A stretch of DNA of 64,000 nucleotides from JAEZPW01 sp035629075 (GTDB lineage Bacteria > Acidobacteriota > Terriglobia > Terriglobales > Acidobacteriaceae): positions 1 through 64,000 of the forward strand of contig DASPIK010000067.1 of the NCBI GenBank assembly GCA_035629075.1. The letters are read 5' to 3'. The notes under the pieces are model-generated. The model was not told the DNA's origin. It saw only the letters and a list, made by a program, of their open reading frames with translations, and ran no database searches. Shown one piece after another: positions 60,094 through 64,000 of the stretch (its first letter is position 1; the number at the start of each line of letters is the position of its first letter). Position numbers and translations under genes: made by a program.

Positions 60094-61146
60094 ATGGCAG
60101 ACACAATGATGGCGGTGGTGAAAGCCCAGTCCGCCCCTGGGACAGAGGTTCGCGAAGTCAAAATCCCGGCATTCGGCCGGCAGGACGTTCTGGTCAAGGT
60201 CAAAGTCGCCTCTGTTTGCGGCACCGACCTCCACATCTACAACTGGGACGCCTGGGCGCAGCGCCGCATCCACCCGCCGCTCATCCCCGGCCACGAGTTC
60301 TGCGGCGAAGTTGCCGCCGTCGGTGACGAAGTCACCAGCGTGAAGGAAGGCGACTTCGTTTCGGCCGAGATGCACGTAGCCTGTGGCAAGTGCCTCCAGT
60401 GCCGTACGGGCGAAGCCCACATCTGCCAGCACGTCAAAATCCTCGGCGTGGACGGCGACGGCGCCTTTGCCGAGTACGTCACCATCCCTGAAACCAACAT
60501 CTGGAAAATCGATCCCGCCATCCCTGCCGACTACGCCAGCATCTTCGACCCCCTCGGCAACGCCGTTCACACCGTGCTCTCCGGCGACGTCGCCGCGAAA
60601 TCCGTTGCGATCACCGGATGCGGCCCCATCGGCCTGTTCGCCATCGCCGTCGCCAAGGCCTGCGGAGCCACCCAGGTCTTCGCCATCGAAGTCAACGAGT
60701 ACCGCCGCAAAGTTGCTGCCCAGATGAAGGCCGACTTCGTCATCGACCCGACCAAAGATGACGTCAAATCCATCATCATGGACCAGACCGGCGGCGTCGG
60801 AGTTGACGTCCTGCTCGAAATGGCCGGCCACCCCGACGCCATCAAGCTCGGCTTCTCGATCCTGCGCCTCGGCGGACGCGTCTCTCTCCTCGGCATCCCG
60901 TCCAAGCCGATCGAGATGAACTTCGCCGAAGACATCATCTTCAAGGGCGCCACGGTCCTCGGCATCAACGGTCGCCGCATGTACCAGACCTGGTACCAGA
61001 TGCAGGCGCTGCTCAAGGCCGGCAAACTCGACCTTCACCCGGTCATCACCGACCGCATCGCCCTCAAAGACTTCGCCAGCGGCATGGACCGCCTCAAAAC
61101 CGGCGAAGCCAGCAAAATCTTGGTGTACCCGAACGGGACCAAGTAG
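60094..61146 (+). CDS. tdh: L-threonine 3-dehydrogenase
   Basis: 350 aa from ATG 60094, about 15 bp after a GAGAGAGA site. Zinc MDR dehydrogenase that oxidises threonine to 2-amino-3-ketobutyrate with NAD+. Blocks: catalytic zinc Cys in VCGTDLHIYNWDAWAQ near residue 42, GHEFCGEV near 66, structural-zinc cysteines in CGKCLQCRTGEAHIC near 96, NAD-binding GCGPIGLFAIAVAKACGA near 174, and MFQTWYQ-like MYQTWYQMQALLKAGK near 301. The adjacent kbl uses its product, so these form a degradation pair, now separated by a RAYT element. Confidence 0.95.
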   Translation: MADTMMAVVKAQSAPGTEVREVKIPAFGRQDVLVKVKVASVCGTDLHIYNWDAWAQRRIHPPLIPGHEFCGEVAAVGDEVTSVKEGDFVSAEMHVACGKCLQCRTGEAHICQHVKILGVDGDGAFAEYVTIPETNIWKIDPAIPADYASIFDPLGNAVHTVLSGDVAAKSVAITGCGPIGLFAIAVAKACGATQVFAIEVNEYRRKVAAQMKADFVIDPTKDDVKSIIMDQTGGVGVDVLLEMAGHPDAIKLGFSILRLGGRVSLLGIPSKPIEMNFAEDIIFKGATVLGINGRRMYQTWYQMQALLKAGKLDLHPVITDRIALKDFASGMDRLKTGEASKILVYPNGTK

Positions 61147-61212
61147 CAGTAGACACATGTTCGTAACTGGATGAACGCAATGTGCGAACTCGACGTGGAG
61201 TCACGCACGACG

Positions 61213-61302
61213 CAAGCCCCGTAGGGGCGGCATTCGGTCAGCCCGGCACTTTAGTGCCGGGTGTTGGACCCAGAAAAATACGAGTCCCGTAGGGACGACA
61301 CA
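61213..61302 (+). repeat. left arm of RAYT element: three-palindrome module
   Basis: GCCCCGTAGGGGC at 61216-61228, CCCGGCACTTTAGTGCCGGG at 61242-61261 and GTCCCGTAGGGAC at 61284-61296. It ends 6 bp before the transposase ATG and is the mirror image of 61738-61828. Confidence 0.93.
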
Positions 61303-61737
61303 ATGGCCCACACATACGCAAACAACTTCGTGCATTGTGTTTTCTCCACGAAGGAGCGCGCCAACACCATCCCGGAAGCCCGTCGCGAACAACTCTGGGC
61401 GTATCTGGTGGGCGTCGCAAAAAACGAGGGCTTCTCGGTCTTGGCCGCCTGCGGCACCGCCAACCACGTTCACGCGCTGATTCTGCTGCCGGCCTCGATC
61501 TCATCGTCTGACGCGGTCAAGAACCTCAAAAGCAACTCATCCCGCTGGATGGGCCCCCGCTTCGCCTGGCAAGAAGGTTACGGCGCCTTCAGCGTGAGCC
61601 CGTCCCAATTGCCCGACTTGAAGGCCTATATCGCGAACCAGCCCGAGCATCACAAGAAACGCAATTTCGAAGAAGAATTCATAGCGTTGTTGAAGAAGTG
61701 CGAGGTCGATTACGACCCAAAATTTGTGTTCGGCTAA
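61303..61737 (+). CDS. REP-associated tyrosine transposase (Y1/HUH superfamily)
   Basis: 144 aa from ATG 61303. IS200/Y1-like transposase that would nick and join single-stranded DNA hairpins. The N-terminus AHTYANNFVHCVFSTKERAN is characteristic of the group. The HUH metal-binding motif is NHVHALILLP near residue 55, and the nucleophilic Tyr is probably in DLKAYIANQPEHH near 107, followed by FEEEFIALLKKCEVDYD. The frame is intact, so the enzyme may be active. The stop is followed at once by the right palindrome arm. REP-like repeats at 8.2 and 41.6 kb fit the same family. Confidence 0.93.
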   Translation: MAHTYANNFVHCVFSTKERANTIPEARREQLWAYLVGVAKNEGFSVLAACGTANHVHALILLPASISSSDAVKNLKSNSSRWMGPRFAWQEGYGAFSVSPSQLPDLKAYIANQPEHHKKRNFEEEFIALLKKCEVDYDPKFVFG

Positions 61738-61828
61738 TATTCCGTCCCTACGGGACTCGTGATTTTCGTACGCACGTTACCCGGCACTGAAGTGCCGGGC
61801 TGACCGAATATCGCGCCTACGGCGCTTG
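61738..61828 (-). repeat. right arm of RAYT element: three-palindrome module, inverted
   Basis: GTCCCTACGGGAC at 61744-61756, CCCGGCACTGAAGTGCCGGG at 61780-61799 and GCGCCTACGGCGC at 61813-61825. In reverse complement it matches the left arm, with paired substitutions that preserve the outer palindrome. Confidence 0.93.
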
Positions 61829-61883
61829 TATGATGTCCGGCTTCGAAACGTATCTCGGGCCGCTGGCAATAACGGAGACATTC

Positions 61884-63104
61884 ATGTCCACCACAACTCG
61901 CACAAATCCTCTTTCCTATCTCGGCGATCAGCTTAACGACCTCAAGCAGCGCGGCACCTACTTCAAGCTCCGCGTACTCGAAGACGAGCAGGCTCCGGTC
62001 TGCACCTTCGACGGCCGGCGCGTCATCAACCTGGCCTCGAACAACTACCTCGGCCTGACCACGCACCCCAAGCTCCGCGAGCGCGCTCTCGAAGCCACGA
62101 AGAAATTCGGTGTCGGCTCCGGCGCCGTACGCACCATCGCCGGAACCATGTCCCTCCACATGGAGCTCGAAGAGAAGATCGCGGGCTTCAAGCACGTCGA
62201 AGCCAGCGTGGTCTTCCAGTCCGGATTCACGGCCAACTCCGGAACCGTCTCCGCCGTACTCGGCAAAGAAGACTTCATCATCAGCGACGAGCTCAACCAC
62301 GCCTCCATCATCGACGGAGCGCGCCTCTCCCGCGCCAAGATCAAGGTCTTCCGCCACAAAGACGTCGCCCACGCCGAAGAGCTCCTCAAGGAAATCCAGA
62401 ACGAGCCCGGCCGCAAGCTCATCATCACCGACGGCGTCTTCTCCATGGACGGCGACATCGCCCCGCTGCCCGCGCTCTGCGACCTCGCCGAAAAATACGG
62501 CGCCATCATGATGGTCGACGACGCGCACGCCTCCGGCGTCCTCGGCCGCAACTACAGCGGCAAGGGATCGGTCGATCACTTCGGCATGCACGGCCGCGTC
62601 GACATCCAGGTCGGCACGCTCTCCAAGGCCATCGGCGCGCTCGGCGGCTACGTCTGCGGCACCCGCGACCTCGTCGAGTTCCTCTACCATCGCGGACGCC
62701 CCTTCCTGTTCTCCACCTCGCATCCGCCGTCAGTCGCGGCCTCCTGCATCGCGGCGTTTGAGGTCCTTCAGGAAGAGCCCGAGCGCATCAAGCGCATGTG
62801 GGACAACACCGACTTCTTCAAGAAAGAATTGGGAACCCTCGGCTTCGACATCGGCGGCCGCAACACGCCCAAATCCGAAACCCCCATCACCCCCATCATC
62901 ACCGGCGAAGGCCGCCTCGCCATGGAGTTCTCCCGCGAACTCTTCAAGGAAGGCGTCATGGCCACCGGCATCGCCTACCCGACCGTTCAGGAAGGCAAAG
63001 CTCGCATCCGCACCATCGTCACCGCCACCCACACCCAGGAAGAACTGGAACAGGCGCTCGAGACGCTGGCCCGCGTAGGCAAGAAGCTGGGCATCATCTC
63101 GTAA
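61884..63104 (+). CDS. kbl: 2-amino-3-ketobutyrate CoA ligase (glycine C-acetyltransferase)
   Basis: 406 aa from ATG 61884, preceded by an AACGGAGA site; an earlier open stretch to 61830 is not supported. PLP enzyme (AONS family) that splits 2-amino-3-ketobutyrate to glycine and acetyl-CoA. Blocks: VINLASNNYLGLTTHPKL near residue 47, GSGAVRTIAGTMSLHMELEEKIAGFK near 78, IMMVDDAHASGVLGR near 205, and the PLP lysine in VGTLSKAIGALGGYVCG near 244. BioF or serine palmitoyltransferase paralogues share the fold, but pairing with tdh supports Kbl. Confidence 0.93.
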   Translation: MSTTTRTNPLSYLGDQLNDLKQRGTYFKLRVLEDEQAPVCTFDGRRVINLASNNYLGLTTHPKLRERALEATKKFGVGSGAVRTIAGTMSLHMELEEKIAGFKHVEASVVFQSGFTANSGTVSAVLGKEDFIISDELNHASIIDGARLSRAKIKVFRHKDVAHAEELLKEIQNEPGRKLIITDGVFSMDGDIAPLPALCDLAEKYGAIMMVDDAHASGVLGRNYSGKGSVDHFGMHGRVDIQVGTLSKAIGALGGYVCGTRDLVEFLYHRGRPFLFSTSHPPSVAASCIAAFEVLQEEPERIKRMWDNTDFFKKELGTLGFDIGGRNTPKSETPITPIITGEGRLAMEFSRELFKEGVMATGIAYPTVQEGKARIRTIVTATHTQEELEQALETLARVGKKLGIIS

Positions 63105-63107
63105 CCC

Positions 63108-63176
63108 GATTGACGATCTAACGATCTAGCGATCTGACGACTCACGTCCTGACAATTAACAATCTGACGATCTGAT
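63108..63176. repeat. word array (GACGATCTAACGATCTAGCG)
   Basis: GATTGACGATCTAACGATCT and AGCGATCTGACGACTC, then GACAATTAACAATCTGACGA, after kbl; period about 9-11 bp. All in one orientation with weak internal symmetry. Confidence 0.75.
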
Positions 63177-63204
63177 TTGTGGGTGCAGTACCCTAAGTCA
63201 CCTT

Positions 63205-63240
63205 GGGGTGCCGCACCCTTCCCCTTTAGGGGAGGGTGCG
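63205..63240 (+). repeat. left arm of 36-bp perfect inverted repeat
   Basis: Reverse complement of 63865-63900 at all 36 positions. Internally it contains CCCCTTTAGGGG and a GGGTGCCGCACCC palindrome. It lies 84 bp before the second RAYT gene. Confidence 0.95.
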
Positions 63241-63324
63241 TTACGACCCGGCCTGCAGTTCCACTTTCGGAACAAATCACCCAATCACACGCACGAGACC
63301 CACTACTCCCTCTACTCTCTTCTC

Positions 63325-63879
63325 ATGTCTCCCGCACCACCGCGATTTCACGGAACACGCGACCTGCACTTCATCACGTTCAGTTGCTGCCACAGACTCC
63401 CCTTACTCGGCACACCGCAAGCCCGTAGCACATTCGAGCAGGTCCTGGAGCGTGTTCGTCAGTGGTACGGAATGTTCATCACCGGATACGTCGTCATGCC
63501 GGAGCACGTTCATCTGCTCGTCGGCGAACCGGAGCGCAGCACACTCGCCATAGCGCTGCAGATGCTGAAGCAGAACGTAGCGCGCGAACTCGGTCATGCC
63601 GGCCAACAATCGCGATTCTGGCAGCGCCGTTACTACGACTTCAACGTGTGGACGGAAGAGAAACGGCTGGAAAAACTGAAGTATATTCATCGGAACCCGG
63701 TTACTCGTGGACTGGTTTCGCGGCCCGAAGACTGGGCATGGAGCAGCTTTCGGCACTGGGCAACAGGAGAGGAAAGCGTCGTAGAGATCGAGTCGCAGTG
63801 GACAGCCAGAAAGCGCGACGGCATGGGGCTTCACCTGACTGTGAAGTTCGACGAGTCCTCCAGACGCACCCTCCCCTAA
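63325..63879 (+). CDS. REP-associated tyrosine transposase (RAYT, longer type)
   Basis: 184 aa from ATG 63325. HUH motif near residue 62 (MPEHVHLLVGEPERS) and the Tyr region KRLEKLKYIHRNPVTRGLV near 118, then the typical WAWSSFRHW near 141. This is the long, REP-associated branch, different from the one at 61303. The open frame upstream to 63208 lies partly in the left repeat. The stop TAA at 63877-63879 and the last four residues RTLP lie inside the right inverted repeat, showing gene and repeat evolve as one unit. Confidence 0.93.
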   Translation: MSPAPPRFHGTRDLHFITFSCCHRLPLLGTPQARSTFEQVLERVRQWYGMFITGYVVMPEHVHLLVGEPERSTLAIALQMLKQNVARELGHAGQQSRFWQRRYYDFNVWTEEKRLEKLKYIHRNPVTRGLVSRPEDWAWSSFRHWATGEESVVEIESQWTARKRDGMGLHLTVKFDESSRRTLP

Positions 63880-63900
63880 AGGGGAAGGGTGCGGCACCCC
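63865..63900 (-). repeat. right arm of 36-bp perfect inverted repeat
   Basis: Exact reverse complement of 63205-63240. Includes the transposase stop codon. Confidence 0.95.
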
Positions 63901-63978
63901 GACTCCGGCGTTAGCAGTCGGAAAAGGGTGCGCCGCCCCGACTCCGGAATTGGCAGTCGGTAAGGGTGCGCCACCCGC
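63901..63978 (+). repeat. two tandem REP-like units with CCGACT/AGTCGG palindromes
   Basis: Two 39-bp units, each with GACTCCGG, a short variable core, GCAGTCGG and AAGGGTGCGCC. CCGACT and AGTCGG form a 6-bp hairpin in each. The array probably continues past the window (64000). Confidence 0.85.
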
Positions 63979-64000
63979 GGTTGAAAAGAGTCCGAACTCC

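Larger units (their letters stand above)
61213..61828 (+). mobile_element. RAYT element inserted between tdh and kbl
   Basis: An element of about 616 bp: transposase gene with two arms of about 90 bp in mirror orientation. Each arm carries the same three palindromes in the same order. Removing it would leave about 120 bp between tdh and kbl, an ordinary spacing, so insertion into a former tdh-kbl unit is likely. The arms differ at several sites including paired changes in palindromes, so the insertion is not recent. Confidence 0.85.
63205..63980 (+). mobile_element. second, unrelated RAYT element with REP units
   Basis: Transposase gene bracketed by an exact 36-bp inverted repeat (63205-63240, 63865-63900), followed by two palindromic direct-repeat units. 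The element begins 100 bp after kbl. Its palindromes have no similarity to those of the 61.3-kb element, so the two belong to different REP families. Confidence 0.75.

Noticed and set aside
60028..61158. 376-codon minus-strand open frame over tdh, and a similar one over kbl (61734-62723)
   Set aside because: Long antisense frames from third-position GC bias; Gly/Asp/Val-rich with no motif.
14513..63176. Repeat arrays considered as CRISPR
   Set aside because: Words are 7-16 bp, degenerate, contiguous and mirrored, without uniform spacers; no cas gene is present.

Overview
The window looks like a chromosome segment of an Acidobacteriota bacterium, most like the Terriglobia (Koribacter-type). 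This is an inference from moderately high G+C, the mix of gene families (DUF5916 outer-membrane protein, zf-HC2/HEAT anti-sigma factor beside a DUF4097 protein, bactofilin, DUF885 peptidase) and protein sequence character; no 16S gene is present. About 57 protein genes, one tRNA, several hairpin terminators, two REP-associated transposase (RAYT) elements and many short intergenic repeat arrays can be supported. No rRNA, CRISPR array, prophage or clear origin was seen.

Layout. 0.3-9.3 kb: an acyl-CoA carboxylase beta subunit, an ABC-2 exporter pair, small secreted proteins, a BON protein, two alpha/beta hydrolases and a secreted EEP-family phosphatase or nuclease. 9.4-13.2 kb: ruvB divergent from a large DUF5916 protein. 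13.2-18.9 kb: a core cluster ispE, tRNA-Gln(TTG), prs, rplY, pth, rpsF, rpsR, rplI. 19-27.9 kb: a membrane protein, CPA2 antiporter, fabG, a C26 amidotransferase, accD, cobO, rubrerythrin, folC and plsC. 28-31.8 kb: the conserved rpmH-rnpA-yidD-yidC-jag cluster (ribosome, RNase P, membrane insertion). 31.8-36.4 kb: on the minus strand purD, then pyrR-pyrB-pyrC for pyrimidine synthesis. 36.5-43.5 kb: DoxX, aconitase, LURP-like, DinB-like and DUF885 genes. 43.7-49.6 kb: a minus-strand chain rnr, selA, a two-TM protein and a GAF-GAF-GGDEF cyclase. 50-55 kb: bactofilin, a small Cys-containing protein, murJ, a hydrolase and an aminotransferase. 55-59.5 kb: a minus-strand envelope-stress-like cassette of ECF sigma factor, anti-sigma factor with HEAT repeats, DUF4097 protein and double-PDZ protein. 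60-63.9 kb: threonine catabolism (tdh, kbl) interrupted and followed by two different RAYT elements.

The most unusual content is non-coding. (1) A module of three palindromes flanks the intact RAYT at 61.3 kb in mirror orientation, recurs beside a decayed RAYT at 8.2 kb and stands alone at 41.6 kb. Its palindromes share the core CCGTAGG and differ by paired changes that keep the stems. (2) A second RAYT at 63.3 kb has an unrelated, perfect 36-bp inverted repeat that contains the gene's own stop codon. (3) At least fifteen intergenic gaps carry arrays of short (about 7-16 bp) degenerate words, often with a reverse-complement array facing them. Different loci use different words, several words recur at distant loci, and some arrays run into gene ends (plsC, accD) or leave open frames upstream of starts (prs, pyrB).
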